DNA of 64,000 nt from Orthonyx spaldingii (Eukaryota; Chordata; Aves; Passeriformes; Orthonychidae): the NCBI GenBank assembly GCA_013397795.1, contig VZTJ01004198.1, positions 1,323,120 to 1,387,119 of the forward strand. The letters are read 5' to 3'. This document shows, in pieces, positions 1 through 12,100 of the stretch (positions within the stretch are counted from its first letter, which is position 1; every line of letters starts with the position of its first letter). Below the pieces are notes generated by a model. The model did not search any database and was not told the DNA's origin. It worked only from the letters and a program-made list of their open reading frames with translations. A program made the position numbers and the translations under genes.

Positions 1-218
1 TCTAAATACTTTAATGAGATAAAAGGGAGGTTGTATATGAAGCCAAGGCTTCCTGATGAGTTTGTAATCCTGTAAGAATAAAACAAATCCATCAGTCATC
101 AGCTTTTTGCTGAAATGTCTATGCTTCTTATGCTCTCCATCAATTCAACAGTTGTTTGGGTAAATTATCTTACAAAAAGATAAATAAATAAAATACACTT
201 TGGGCAGAGTGGAACAAG
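1..218 (-). other. Probable SLC25A47 3' UTR and downstream flank
   Basis: This AT-rich stretch follows the SLC25A47 stop codon on the minus strand. No AATAAA is present in minus orientation. A variant ATTAAA (plus strand tttaat at 10-15) lies about 205 nt past the stop and could be the poly(A) signal. The true transcript end may lie left of the window. Confidence 0.4.
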
Positions 219-505
219 CTAATTTTTGTTTATATAATGATCTGTAAATCTCAGTACACCTTCATATGTTACAAACACTACCATGTTCACAGGAAAGGCA
301 CGAATGCAGTTTAAACCCAGTCCTTTGAAAAGCACTTTTGCTCCCTCCTTTCTCACACTTTCCCTCACACAGTGGATCAGGCCTTTGTACTTGTGCTGGT
401 CTGATTCATCTGTTTGCATCCGTGATTTGATGACATCCATGGGAGTAGCTAATCCCCAGGCCAGGACCCCAGCAAAACCACCAGAAAGCAGCACAACGAG
501 AAAAC
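219..505 (-). CDS. SLC25A47: SLC25A47 coding exon 6 (last)
   Basis: After a ctctcctgcag acceptor the exon completes a glycine codon and encodes the third carrier repeat. It contains ATPMDVIKSRMQ and the conserved RAFPVNMVVFVTYE helix, and ends in TAG at 221-219. The C-terminus is FTDHYINKN. Confidence 0.95.
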
Positions 506-3500
506 CTGCAGGAGAGAGTGAAGGGAAAAGGGCAGTTCACTTGTGCCTCATTCAGCCACAACCATCTCAGATTTGTCAACAAACTTTGGTAACTTTCATG
601 TTTTTCAGGAGATATTTTGTGCAGCTCTTGCAGTTGTGTGTTTCCAGTGATCTCAGAGAACTTTTGCACATATGACACTGGACATTACATGAACTAGATG
701 TGGTACAGCCTGAGAACACTCACACCTTCCTCAGATGGATCTAATTTTTATAATTCTTGGGGAGATGCTCTTTTGCTGAATGCTACTTATTCGATCTTTT
801 CTCAAAGTAGACAGTTGCTTTTTGGAGCCAAATCATAACTAAGAACCTGAAGTGGCTTTACCTTCTCCACCTGAACTTTATATTCAGGCTCTGGACTGAC
901 CCTTATCTGAGCTCCATGATGGCTCCCAGGAGCTTTGTCCATGTTTCATTACCCTGTTTCTGCATTAACAGGATTTCATATCCACATTGGAGGCACCAGA
1001 GTGTGTGGTAAAAATCCCTCCTGCAGGAGGAGGAGGACGGGCTGCTCAGGGACAAGGTTGGGCCAGTGAAGCCCTCTCATGCAGACTGCTGGCACCAGGC
1101 CTGGGGCCAAAACCAGAACAGACAGAGCAACCCCTCGTGAGGATCTGGGTGAGGTTTTATAGGTACTGGGTGATGTTTGCCCAGAGACTGGTTTCCTTCT
1201 CAGTGTTTGCCCAGAGCCTGGTTTCCCTCTTAGTGTGGGACTAAATAAGTCATTTTTGCAGGTATTGCCAGATGCTTTCCAATACCTACCTGGTTTATTT
1301 CTCCTGTCTGGTGTGAGCCAGTCACACAGAGCAGAATAGGAGAGGAAATATATTGCAGAAGCAGAGCAATCCCTGCAGAGTAATGCAGAACAGCCCTTGT
1401 AGAGGCCCCCAAAGCCTTCCTCCTTGATGATAACCTTCAGACAGTGCAGAGACCCTCGGTACTTTGGCTTGGAAACAGGCTGATGTGAGATGGAAGGGTG
1501 TGGGTTCCTCTGAGTCTGCATCCGAACTTTAGCCACTTCGCTAGGGTTTGTCAACACAACCTGCAACACCAGAGAACGGTATTTTAACCCTCACACTGAA
1601 ACAGTGTTTTGATCTCCCTCCTGCAAATTCTTGCCTCCCAGTTTTTCAGGCAATAATATTGTCTGCAAGTTCCAGCAAGCTCCAGCCTCCTCCCCTCTGC
1701 CTGCAGTGTTCCACCCAGCAGCAGCAGGACACTTGTGTGAACTGCACTGGGCAGAGAGGAAGGCAAGGCAGAAATCAACACAGGATATTAAATACCTTAA
1801 GTACTTGCTAAACCAGATGGACGTGGAAAGGGGATGTCCTCAGCTATGGGGAAACATACATCAGAGCTCATATTTGTGTTTGTATTTGAACCAAGACCAT
1901 CCAGACTATAAAAATGTTAGCCCGTGTTGAGTCACTGACTGGTAGGAAACACCTAGAAACCTGACCATCTGGACTGCTCTGTAAGAGGATTGTGACATGG
2001 CACACGTCTGCCCAGCATGCCATCAGCGTGATGGGATGAGCTCCACACATTCACAGCCCCTGTGGACACTCACCCTCATCTGCTTGTGGCAAACAGCTCC
2101 TGGGCCCAGCCTCACCTTCCTGTCGCAGGATCCTGCACGTTTGCCGGGCAGCATGACCTCTCAGAGGTACCCCGTTGAGTTTTAAGCCCTGGCAGGGCAG
2201 CACTGTGCTCTGCCCATTCCTGCAGCGCTGCCATGCCAGGCTTGTGCAGCCGCTGGGAAAGCACTGACCTGTGCTTTAACTCAGAGTTATGTCTTTCTTA
2301 CATAAACACACCGTTGCAGCCACTTGGGGAGTTTGCTGCCTGTGTTGTTTTTTATTCCTTGTTCTGCGTTTGCTGCCAAGGTCTGTGTCATTCTAATGGC
2401 ACGTTCTTAAGTGTTCTGGCACTCCGAACCAAATCCAGCACGAGCTGCCCAGCAGGACTCGGCCAGGCCATGGAGCTGACCGGTGAGGGGGCGATGTGGG
2501 CAGAGCACGACCTCTCCTGCAAAAACAAGCCCACCAGACTTGTTGCAGGCTCCCCTGTGGCCTCCCAGACCGAAAAAACATTCCCTGCTTTTCCAGCCGC
2601 CTGTGCTTGTGAACAAGATCTCTTGTTGTGCTTTCCCTGCGGGCTGTTTACCTACCCGGACAGCGCCGGCAGCAGCTCCAGCAAGGGAAACATCCAGCTT
2701 GGACGGCTTGGCATCTGCAGCCCCGTATCGCAGCTTGCAGAGGGTACAGAGGAAGTTTTTGTATGTGCCAAAGGAAACAGAAGAAACCACTGATACGGCG
2801 AGGACTGATGCAGACACACCTTTGTAAAACCCTCGGACCTCGTGGGAAACAGGAGAAAGGCAACTTTTAAGGGTGAAAGGCATGGGAAAGCATCTGCTCA
2901 AAGGCACTGGCTGTGCATTGCTGAATCAAAACTAACTCCCGTCTTACAGCTCATCAACTCAGCTAAATTTCACCCTGACCCCTCCCCAAGAGATGGTTGT
3001 ATGTGACTGGTGCCCATCCTCCCCAAACTGACAGAGGCAGCTCTGCTTCCCTGAAACAAGGCATCCACAGCTGGTACCAGCAGTTCTCGTGAGAGGCACC
3101 TACCTTTTCTGTCCTGTATGTTTCCTGAACACAGTGCCAAAATCCTTTGTAGTGGTTCTCAGTCTGAATTCTCACCTAGGAGTACAGGGACAACTTTAAA
3201 ATGCAGATATCAGATTAAAAATAAATAAATCAACAAATGCCATAGCAGCAAACCAGATAATTAATCATAAAATAACATCACCAAACAATTATTTTTTTTG
3301 CTAGAGACAAACAACACAACCAAAGACAGTGAAATATGCAGACATAATGCAGATAAAGCATTATCATGGGACTAGTTTTCTGAAAAGGAGGGGGAAAACA
3401 AAAGGACCTCTTTGTTTTTGTTCTATAGTCAAGAAATAAAGCTCCAACAGGTACCTTTACTGTGTCCAGTGGATAACCCACAGCTGTGCTTAGACCACCT

Positions 3501-6500
3501 GAAACAGAGAATATGTTGGAGGTGGTTAACAGCACATGTCACAACAGACTATTTCACCCATCACAGAAGGGCACTGGGGAACAGCAGAAAACAGCTCCAG
3601 AGCCCAGCTGTGCTTGGCACCAGACTTCTCAAGCTCCAGTAATGACATTTGAGCCAAGAATGACAGAGAAAAATGCAGATTTCTATGTGTGACCAAGGCG
3701 CACTCAGAGGAGGAAACAGACTCTGGGAAACATATCAGGGAGGAACAACAAGACAGAGCAAGATGAGACAGGGAGAGACACTGGGAGCACTGCCCCACGA
3801 AGGTTGATGGGAGGATACTGGGCTATATTTGTTTCCCTCTCAGTTTAGGCACTAAAGCATCTTTGGACTATCACCAAACATCCTCATGTGAAGTGCAAAG
3901 CATCTCCACTCACACAGGAGAGTCTGGAGCAATTTTGGTTTTCTAAGTTTGACTTGGAAATATTAAGGAGAAAAAAAGCTGCAGTCACAAGGATGTCTAT
4001 AAAAGAGGGGTGCTCCTCACACATTACAGGATCCCAGCAATCTGTCTTGCGGACAGGAGAGGTGCTCCTGCTGCCCCCAGGGACTGGTATGTCCTGGCTG
4101 AAGCCTGCAAAGCACATCTACAGCCCTGGATGAGGAATTCAAGGGGCATTTGGGACCAAAGCCGTGCTGGGCTAAGCCTCTGAGTTGCATTTCCTACGTG
4201 CACCGAGCACTGCTGCAAAATCAGAGCCAGGAGCAAAGCACGGGTGTCCTGGAGCCCTGCCAGGCTGGTGCCGGAGCTCTGCGGTGACACCCCGCTCCCG
4301 CTGCCGCCCGGGGCTCGGCGGGATTCGGGGGCAGGGAGGGATCAGAGCTGGGAGTGTGCAAAGGCAGCTCCAGAGCCCGCCCAGCACGGCCAGCTGACCA
4401 CCCTCCCCGGCAGTGCGGTGACGGCGTGTCCAGCCCCCGGGGCCCCTGCCAATCCTCTACCAACACCCACGCTCACTCCTACAGCCTCAAAATAACCGCG
4501 GGATATGTACTAATCCTATGAGACAAAGCTACTGCCTTCATGGTGAGTAAAGAGGGCTAAAGAGCTCCAACAAGGATTTCTCTCGGCTGCAATAGCAAAT
4601 AGATCTCTCCTCACTGCATTTCTCAGCTCCGACCTAAGCGTTAGCAGGCAGTAAAGGTGCTGACCAGCAAAATTTCTCCCAGTACATCACCTGCCAAGTC
4701 ACCTGAGAGGAAATCAGGCTGAAGAACGATGGAGCTGTGTCCATGTGGATTATTTAGACAGGGATCAAGTTCATGTAAGTGCTGGATGAGCCCTTCAGGG
4801 AGCCAAGGAGTCAGAGATACAGGGCACATCTGGTGGCTCACCTGGTGAAAACTTCCTCTCACTGAGTCCTTCTTTAAAAAAGAAAAATTGATACCCAAGC
4901 TACTTAAAAATGTATTAGTTGCTGTGGGCATGTTCACCTATGATTACATGGCTGCTTGAGAGCTCTGGGAAGCTCTCCCAGGTTCTGGAGAAAAGCAGCA
5001 GCTGCTGTTGTGAGTCACCAGGAGACAATCCCAAAGTGCATTACTCAGAGGAAAACAACCAACAGAATATTTCTTGCAGAAAATTGAGGTTTGTTCTTCA
5101 AAAACATCTATCAAACCTGACACCAGACAATGTCTGGTGATATTACTACCACCAACAATGACGGGGGGAAAAGGGCCAAGATGGAAGAGAGAGAATGATG
5201 GAAGAGAGACGGCAAGGGGGAATACACAGGCAATAATATGGCTTGAAGAAGCAATGGCTTTGGTCCAAGCAGAGAGTGACAATGCACAAAGTCATCTGGG
5301 GACACCTCTGCTGTCCCAGGTTCCCGGCCATGGGCCAGAGCAAACACGGACACTGCCAGCCAGGGAAGAGCAGCTCATAAGTCAATGCCAGGATGACAGT
5401 GCTGACCTCAGAGCTGCAGTCCCCCAGCCCAAACACCCCATCTCAGCTGGGAGGGTTTGACACATCTCTTCGTTTTCAGAATTTCTGAATCTTAGAAGCA
5501 ATGGCCAAGGGCTGACCAGATGCTGGTGGCACAGCAGCACCACGCACAGCTAGGTCCTGGCTCACTCCACTGGCTCAGGAAGGCAGGAGCTTTGGCTCAT
5601 GCAGGTCATATATCAAGTCTGATTTGGGTCAGTGTTTGACAAGAACTGACCTCACTTCTGGAGAAATCAACCTGTTCACACATTAAGATGCAATGACAGC
5701 AGCACAGCAGGTTGCCCAAAACAAACTGTATCAGCCCTAAGGGCTCCTGATCAACTCGGTTCCAGTATGGACCAAACATCTCCACTTGGGAGGAGACCAT
5801 AAAAGTAAATTTCTCACTGCTTCCAGCAAAGATGTGAATCCCCCAAACCTCCAAATAACCCAGCCTGCCATGAACTGTGCTACTTAGGGGCACAAAGCAC
5901 TCCAAGCATTTGTCAGAGCTGAGGAGCTCAGCCAAGTCTATCAAAGGCTGAGGAATGAGGGCTCTGCACACTGTCACACGATATAAATAGCCTGGGACTA
6001 AGACAGCATGACCCACACATGCCCTGTTTGTGCAGGAGAATCACAGAAGGCCAGCAATGAACAGTGGGCATACAGGAGAACGTTTCTGTGGGACTCCTGC
6101 TGAGTAGCACTGCATCAGCTGCGACAAAAATAAATAGCAAAACCAGGTGAATTACAATTTTTTTTAATTTTAGCGAGCCATTTTTTATGTCTCCTTTATC
6201 TGAGATATTCCCAAGTATTGTACAGATGTTGCAACATCCCCTACACACACAGAGTGCACAAAATGGATCACTCAGTCTCTGCACAAGTCAGGTCACTCTG
6301 AGTAGGCAATTCAAATAAGGAGAAATGCTGGTGGGGTGGCAATCACCAGGGAGCAAGTGGCAGCTGTACAGAGCCCACCAGGCTGCAACAACTCTGAGCT
6401 GTTGGCAAACCCTTGGCTGGGAGACCCAGGGAGACGCAGGGATCATGATCCATGCACTGGAAGGGCAGACAGCAACTTCCAAAGACCTTTGTTTGGTGCA

Positions 6501-9111
6501 GAGTTGAGAACATCAGTGCCCCATACCCTAAATGAGCTGAGCTTCATGCAGCAACATGACCCCAGCAGGAGCTGTTTGAGCTGTAAGGAGAAGGAGACAG
6601 CGTGTTCCTTCTGTAGGGGGATTGTTTTATCTGCCCTTGGACTGCATGTAACCTCCCAGCTGTGGGAAAGCCCAGTCGTGCTGCAGACCCTGCTGCTCTA
6701 CCACCACTGGGTAAACCTTGGCTTCACTTTCCCAAATCTTTGCTATTGACATAAAAGTCAAGTTGTCCTCCAGTCACCAGCAGTCCTAATCATCAGTCCC
6801 TATCCTCTGTCATGGCCCAGGCTGCTGCTGTAACAGGGCTAGAAAGCATGCATCGCATCATACAAAAATTCAAGTCAGAAGGGACCTCAGGAGGTCTCTA
6901 GTCCAACCTCCTGCTCAGTTTTACTGGCCAGGAAGGACTGCTTCCTAAAATATCCAGCCACATTTGCTGGTTATAGAAAGTCTCCACAGTCAGTGAGCAT
7001 GTTCCTCCCATGTTTTTTCCATATGGAGCCATAGCAGATCACTGTTTCTTGGGCTGAAGATGCTGAGTTTATCTCATGGCCACAGAATCCATTGCCCAGA
7101 GGTGATGCACAATATTTGTGCAGCTGCCTGAGGCAGCCAGAGGTTGGATCATCACATGGAATTTGAATGGGCATCACCTCTGCTGTTTTTCAGAGGTGCT
7201 TAAGCCATGCTTTCTCCAAGACACTCTGAAAATAGATCTGGGTCACAAGAATGTAATTTACTAAACAGAAACTCTGCTATTTTTTATGTTGTCTCGACTT
7301 GCTTGATGCTCTTCAGCTGGGTTCATAGACTCCTTAGGAACATGAAAACTGCTTCAGCTCTAGCATACATACACCCCAAAACAAGCTCAGCACCAAAACC
7401 ACCCCAGTTCTTGCAGGAAAGATGTCCAATCCTAGGAGCTGTCCCATTTGAGGGGTGGGGTGATGGCCCTGAAGCCCTGCCCAGGTACCTCCCATGTGTC
7501 TACAGGCCAGCTCCCACCTCTGTCACCCAGCGAGAAGTTGCATTATCCTTCCTAGAAAAGCTCTGAGCTGGACATAGAGGGCAGGATGGAAAATCTTGTT
7601 CTCTGACACGCTGAGGTCAGTAAAGTGCCTTACAACAAGGAAAGGGGGTCACAGCACTAACCCTGGCTTTGCATGGGAGCTGGGGCAGAAAGCCAAGGTG
7701 AATGGCCATGTTCAAACTCTGTTTTCAGCTCTCCATGTTCCCTTGCAAAAGAGGTTTGTCCTTAAGTGACCTCTCTCAAACTGTGCTAAAAAAGCAAAGG
7801 GGTCCAATTAACAAACACAATCATCTGTGCCCCACCATGAACACTCAGAGGAGGTTTGTTTAATCCTTCTGGGATGAACATCCCGTTGCCAGCCCCAGCA
7901 CAGGGCTTCCTTCTCCTCAGGGTGCTCTGAAGTCAGGAGGAAAACAGGAGGAGAAATCCAAGCTGTCATGGAAGGGCTGGTTATATCCCCCTCCCCATGA
8001 AGGGTCTCTTTCTGAGCAGGGTCTCTCAACACCCCAGAAAAACCAACACCCCGAACAACAGGCACAGCAGGCACCTCCAGGGCTGGATGTTCTGAGATGC
8101 CAAATCATCACCATCATTGGGTGATGAGCAATTAATGGGCACAGGGTAAAATTCAGCATGGTCCTTCCCATGACAAGCACATTAGCACAAGCTGCTCCTG
8201 GTGAGGGAAAATGCCAAATTTCAGCAAATCTCAAACTGAAATCTGACATGCAGGCTTGGGCTGGATGTCTCGGCCATCTGGCAGGTTTACCTGGCCTTTC
8301 TGTCAGTGGTGATCCCAAGGCTTTTCTCATGGTATTTATTGGTATATATTATCTTGTATACTCCACTACATCTAACAAGATTTCAGCAAAGAAATGAGAC
8401 CGATGGGTAGATATTGTGGTTTAAAATAAAGATGGGTTTGAGCAGTACATGCTCTAAAAATGTCTAGAATTTAATCACACTTCTCTCCTGTTCTTTTTTT
8501 TATATACAGCTAACCTACTTTCTCCCAGATCAAAGCCTGCTGCGTAGCTCGCCTGCACGGAGATCACCATCGCAACTGCAAATACATCTTAACCTAAGAT
8601 AATGCAAAGGTCATTCATTCATTCAGACGTTCTGAATGCCATGAGAACACTGCGCTTCCTCCCTCCCTGTCTCACAAATCACATCCTCAGCCCCCCAGAG
8701 CCACCATCCCAGCAGCCTCCTAGGACCCCTAGATGCCAGACATGTGAGGGTTTCGCTGTCTGGGCAATACAAGCCAGCTTGTACCTGCACAAAACCTATT
8801 ACACTCTGTCTCTTCCTATTAGAGTTTTACCCTGTCCCGCTGCAATCAGACCCGAGGAGATTGCAGGCAATGACCTCAGCTGACCAGGCTGCAGCACTGC
8901 CTCTCCAGCAGTTCTGTGAACCTGCTCTGATGACATTTCCCATTTAATGAGGAAGGACACGCTTTTAACAAGCCGGCCCCATCCAAAGACTCTCAGCTCT
9001 GCTATTGAGACCTGCTCTTTAGCTGAACAAGAAGGAAACACAGCTATCTGCTTTAGTCAACAAGCACTAACTCATGTATTTACCTCCGATGGCCCCAGCA
9101 ATGAAATCCAT
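219..9111 (-). CDS. SLC25A47: SLC25A47 mitochondrial carrier, complete gene in six coding exons
   Basis: Joining six minus-strand exons (9111-9084, 3498-3455, 3175-3104, 2838-2656, 1560-1290, 505-219) gives an 885-nt open frame encoding 294 residues; human SLC25A47 is about 308. All junctions are GT-AG and the phases fit. The protein begins MDFIAGAIGG and has the three carrier repeats with signatures PLDTVK (residue 19), PSEVAK (115) and PMDVIK (221), each at the end of the first helix of its repeat. From family knowledge this is an inner-mitochondrial-membrane carrier, strongly liver-enriched in mammals (formerly HDMCP). Reported roles include uncoupling and NAD-related transport, and the substrate is not settled. 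It is divergently oriented to its paralogue SLC25A29, matching the human order. The main alternative, another SLC25 member, is unlikely because motif spacing and C-terminal residues match SLC25A47 and synteny agrees. Confidence 0.95.
506..1289 (-). other. SLC25A47 intron 5
   Basis: This 784-nt intron holds no recognised exon. It contains a 30-bp tandem duplication (1175-1234), described separately. Codons that run past the exon 5 donor here are not supported as protein. Confidence 0.85.
1175..1234. repeat. Two-copy 30-bp tandem duplication
   Basis: Copies at 1175-1204 and 1205-1234 both start gtttgcccagag and differ at three positions by eye. It lies within SLC25A47 intron 5 and has no visible function. 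Confidence 0.85.
1290..1560 (-). CDS. SLC25A47: SLC25A47 coding exon 5
   Basis: This 271-nt exon starts VVLTNPSEVAKVRMQ, carries the second carrier signature and ends DRRNKP plus one base. Three cysteines (about residues 166, 171 and 174) lie in the GCSALLCRDCSAS stretch, where the human protein as I recall it has none. The donor is GTAGGT. Confidence 0.95.
1561..2655 (-). other. SLC25A47 intron 4
   Basis: About 1.1 kb of unremarkable, moderately GC-rich sequence between exons 5 and 4. No gene, repeat family or RNA was recognised. Introns 3 (2839-3103) and 2 (3176-3454) are short and equally plain. Confidence 0.8.
2656..2838 (-). CDS. SLC25A47: SLC25A47 coding exon 4
   Basis: Sixty-one codons begin VRGFYKG and end GAAAGAVR. 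They cover the end of repeat 1, including the VSSVSFGTYK helix, and the start of repeat 2. Acceptor is a pyrimidine tract followed by cacgag; the donor is GTAGGT. Confidence 0.95.
3104..3175 (-). CDS. SLC25A47: SLC25A47 coding exon 3
   Basis: Twenty-four codons from VRIQTE to YRTEK cover the first matrix loop and the short matrix helix. Acceptor ctcctag, donor GTAGGT, phase 0 at both ends. Confidence 0.95.
3455..3498 (-). CDS. SLC25A47: SLC25A47 coding exon 2
   Basis: This 44-nt exon encodes GLSTAVGYPLDTVK after completing the split glycine codon. It carries the first carrier signature Px[DE]xx[KR]. The acceptor is tttcag and the donor GTACCT. Its length and phase equal those of SLC25A29 exon 2. 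Confidence 0.95.
4220..4450. promoter_or_regulatory. CpG-rich patch in SLC25A47 intron 1
   Basis: This short stretch is clearly richer in G+C and CpG than its flanks, with runs such as cccgctcccgctgccgcccg. It could be a small regulatory element or alternative start region. Base composition is the only evidence. Confidence 0.3.
6866..6945 (-). mobile_element. Degraded CR1 LINE 3' fragment
   Basis: The stretch reads like the reverse complement of a CR1 3' end: gtcagaagggacctcagg, then tctagtccaacctcctgctc. The flanks are too diverged to place the ends. It lies inside SLC25A47 intron 1. Confidence 0.6.
9084..9111 (-). CDS. SLC25A47: SLC25A47 coding exon 1
   Basis: This 28-nt coding exon reads MDFIAGAIG plus one base and is followed by the donor GTAAAT. 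The extra base joins the GT that opens exon 2 to complete a glycine codon. The N-terminus closely matches the mammalian start (MDFVAGAIGG) and parallels MALDFLAGCVGG in the neighbouring SLC25A29. The start context has G at +4 but T at -3, so it is only moderately strong. It sits 5.6 kb from exon 2 and is too short to appear as an ordinary open frame. Confidence 0.9.
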
Positions 9112-12100
9112 CCAGAGTGCGGCTGCTGCCTTAATCACCCTGGCCGAGCGTTAACGAGGTAGAAGGGACGAGGATATCGATTCCGTCTTCCCAGAGCCCT
9201 GCCGGTCCTGTGGAGACACTGGTTTGTAATATGAATCACCTTCCTACAGTCTGCTCTTGCCTCTGGGGATTGTGAGCCTTGCGGGTACTTGATGAATTTG
9301 TGCACTGGTGGCAGAGCTGGGAAGCCTGGAACGGTTCCAGGAACACAGCGAATAAATAATCCCATGAAGCCTCGAAAAGCTGCGCCAAAGCTGCTGTTCC
9401 CAGTGCCCTTTTGCTTGGAAAGTCAGGAGGGGTGGTGGCTCGCGGGGTAAGGCTGGCTGTGCAGGGGCCATCCCCTGCTGCACTTATGAGCCCCAGGAGC
9501 CAGCTTTGCACACTTGTTTGCCAGAGGACACTGTTGGCCTGCACCACAGAGATGCTGCACTGGTGGCTATTTACAGTATTCCTCCTCCCCCTATCCCAGC
9601 CCACTCTTTCTCTTTCTAAAGGACCACACACCCTTTCCATTAATGAAAATTCCTTCTGCCTTTACCAAGCCTTTTTTCTTGAATTTCCTAAGCCACGAAG
9701 CTGACCCTAAACTTCTACATAGATCCCCATGGATTATTACCCACTTATTATGTATACACATGGTGAACCCCAGAAATTAATCCAACCACATCCAGAGCAT
9801 TTGCTTCTGTTTCAGACAGCAGCATCATTTTCCCAGCCCCTGGAGCAGCTCTTCTTCTTCACTTCTTGCTCAGTCTCCCAACTCCCTTTCCAGTGTCAGC
9901 TCCTTGCAGAGAGACCTGCTGGCCAAGGCGAACCAAGAGCTCAAGGAAATGTCATTTTGCCTGTTTTTGCACAACAGTCCCGTTACCAAAGGGTGCCTCA
10001 TCCACGTGTGGGAGGTTAAGCTTTGCCCAGAGTGACCCTGGAAACTGAAGTCCTGATGCAGTCCAGGGCTTGCCAAGACATGACCTGAATCGTACCCCTC
10101 TTGTAGAGGTTTCCCTGGGCCAGAGCCAAGGCACATTGGCAGCAAAGGGAAAAGGAAATTTCACGGCTGCTGCCCCCTGGGTCGGCTTTACAGGGGAGCT
10201 GAGGACTTTAGTACCCAGTGCTGTTTCCTGCACATTTTCCAAGAACATATTTCTCACTGAAGTACACGTTTTGGGGCTGCTGTGCCAGTGACATATAGCA
10301 CAGCTCTGTGTGAGGGCACAGAGTTTGTGGGAATTGAAAATGAAAGGATTTTTATTAACTTGCTTCCTGTGATTTCTTATGCATCCTTCCCCGAATGCTT
10401 TCTGTTCTGGAGAGAACAGATTGTTTCAGTTTAACATTATGCAAGGACAGCAAAAGCTTAAAACCAGAAGTAAAATATTATCTAGAGAGGTAGCAATGTA
10501 GCAGCAAAACCACACTGGGTTATTTAGTAGCTCCTCCTTGTTATACCTGGTATCTGTACAGGAGTTATTAATGGTTCATCAACAGTCTGTATGTGCCAAG
10601 TGCAGGGAGATCTGTTGTTTCTTCTTCTCCCATCATCTGATTCTGCTGCTGTCCTTGCAGGACCCTTCCAGCAGCAGAACCAGGTATGGGACCTGTCAGT
10701 GACACACGGGGACAAGGACACAGTCCCCTCTGGAGGGGCAGCCTGGGAGCACACAGGGGGGAGTTTTTCTACACATTGCAGTGACTGGTGCCATATCAGC
10801 AAGAAAATAGAGGCTGGCTGGCATTTCACACTGACTGACTAAAGCATCAGGGCTAATAAGTATTTTCCATGAAATATCAAAAGACCAAGCAAAACTCCTA
10901 CCTTCTTTAGCTGAGCTGAACAGCTCAAAGGGAATCTTTCTCGTGAAATCTTCTGAGATTGTAAAAAAAAAATCCCAAACAACCCAACCACCTTCCTTTT
11001 GTGAAAGAATATTAATCCTTTATTTTTTTAGTCTCCATTCATGCCAATGCTTCTAGCAAAGCATTACGTGCTTTATATAGCAGGAATCTGACTCCAGAAC
11101 CTTTTGATAAATGTTTTGGTCGCTTCAATGAGACATACCAGGAGGGGTCAGGTTTTGCACTTGACTGGGATTACTTTGCAAACAGAGGTCATTCAGAAGG
11201 TGTCCATCTGAAAGAAGAATATTTTGGGGCTTGAATCATTTCGCCTTGTCCCATGAAAGTGTCCCTGGGACAGCCGGCTCTGGAGGAATGCACACACACA
11301 GTTACTTCAGGGACATCTGCCTCAGTGGGGGCTTAGCAGGGTAACATGAGCCCCACGCAAACACAGTCACCACTACAATACTCTCTGCTCCTGGTGTGTG
11401 GTCAGGACTTAGGGGAAAATAGGATCCACTGCCATGCTCAGCCTGGCCACCTTGTGATGGCAGCAAGGCAAGAGTCTTCTGGAAGGGGAGCCCCACACAT
11501 GGGTTCAAGTGCTCACACGAGAGTGAGTACTGAGGAAGGTGTAACCCTGTGTGAAGGAAACCCCATCTGAGAAACAACGCCTCTGTTACTGCTGGCACAC
11601 TCCAAACAGCACAGACCAACTCCCTGCTGAAGAGAGGGACCCTCAAGGCAGCAATTCAACTTCCCTTACCAGGAGTCCTCCCAGAGACAGCGTCCTTGAA
11701 GTCTTGCTCTTCTTCACACCTTGCTGAAGGAGCTTCTTCCTTCATCCCCTCTTCCCTAAATTTCAGAGATATACCAGCCTCATCAATTTACCAGGACCAG
11801 GTCACCCAGTGCTCCAGTAGAGTAGAGACAGTCCAGAAAATCCATCCCAAAGAAATCTTGAGTTATCAGGCATTTCTTCAAGATGAAGTACGAGTCATTC
11901 CTGTTCCACTTTGACACGGTGTCTGAGGACTGTGGATCCAGAGATCACTGCTGGTCCAGCTTGCAAATAAACACTGATGCCAAAAGGATTTTTTGCAATT
12001 TCTTTTTATACCTTTTACACAGTTCTGTGTATCCACAAGTATTAGCACGCATACTTGTACTTCTCGAAGTCTGATAACTCAGCATAGCTCCAAGGTCCCG

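Larger units (their letters stand above)
3499..9083 (-). other. SLC25A47 intron 1
   Basis: This 5.6-kb intron separates the 28-nt first coding exon from exon 2. It holds a small CpG-rich patch near 4.2-4.45 kb and one degraded CR1-like piece near 6.87 kb. Numerous short open frames on both strands have no recognisable domains. I see no other gene. Confidence 0.8.

Noticed and set aside
976..1289. Extension of the SLC25A47 exon 5 reading past residue KPG
   Set aside because: It passes a good GTAGGT donor. Splicing to exon 6 restores the expected third carrier repeat, while the extension is unlike any carrier.
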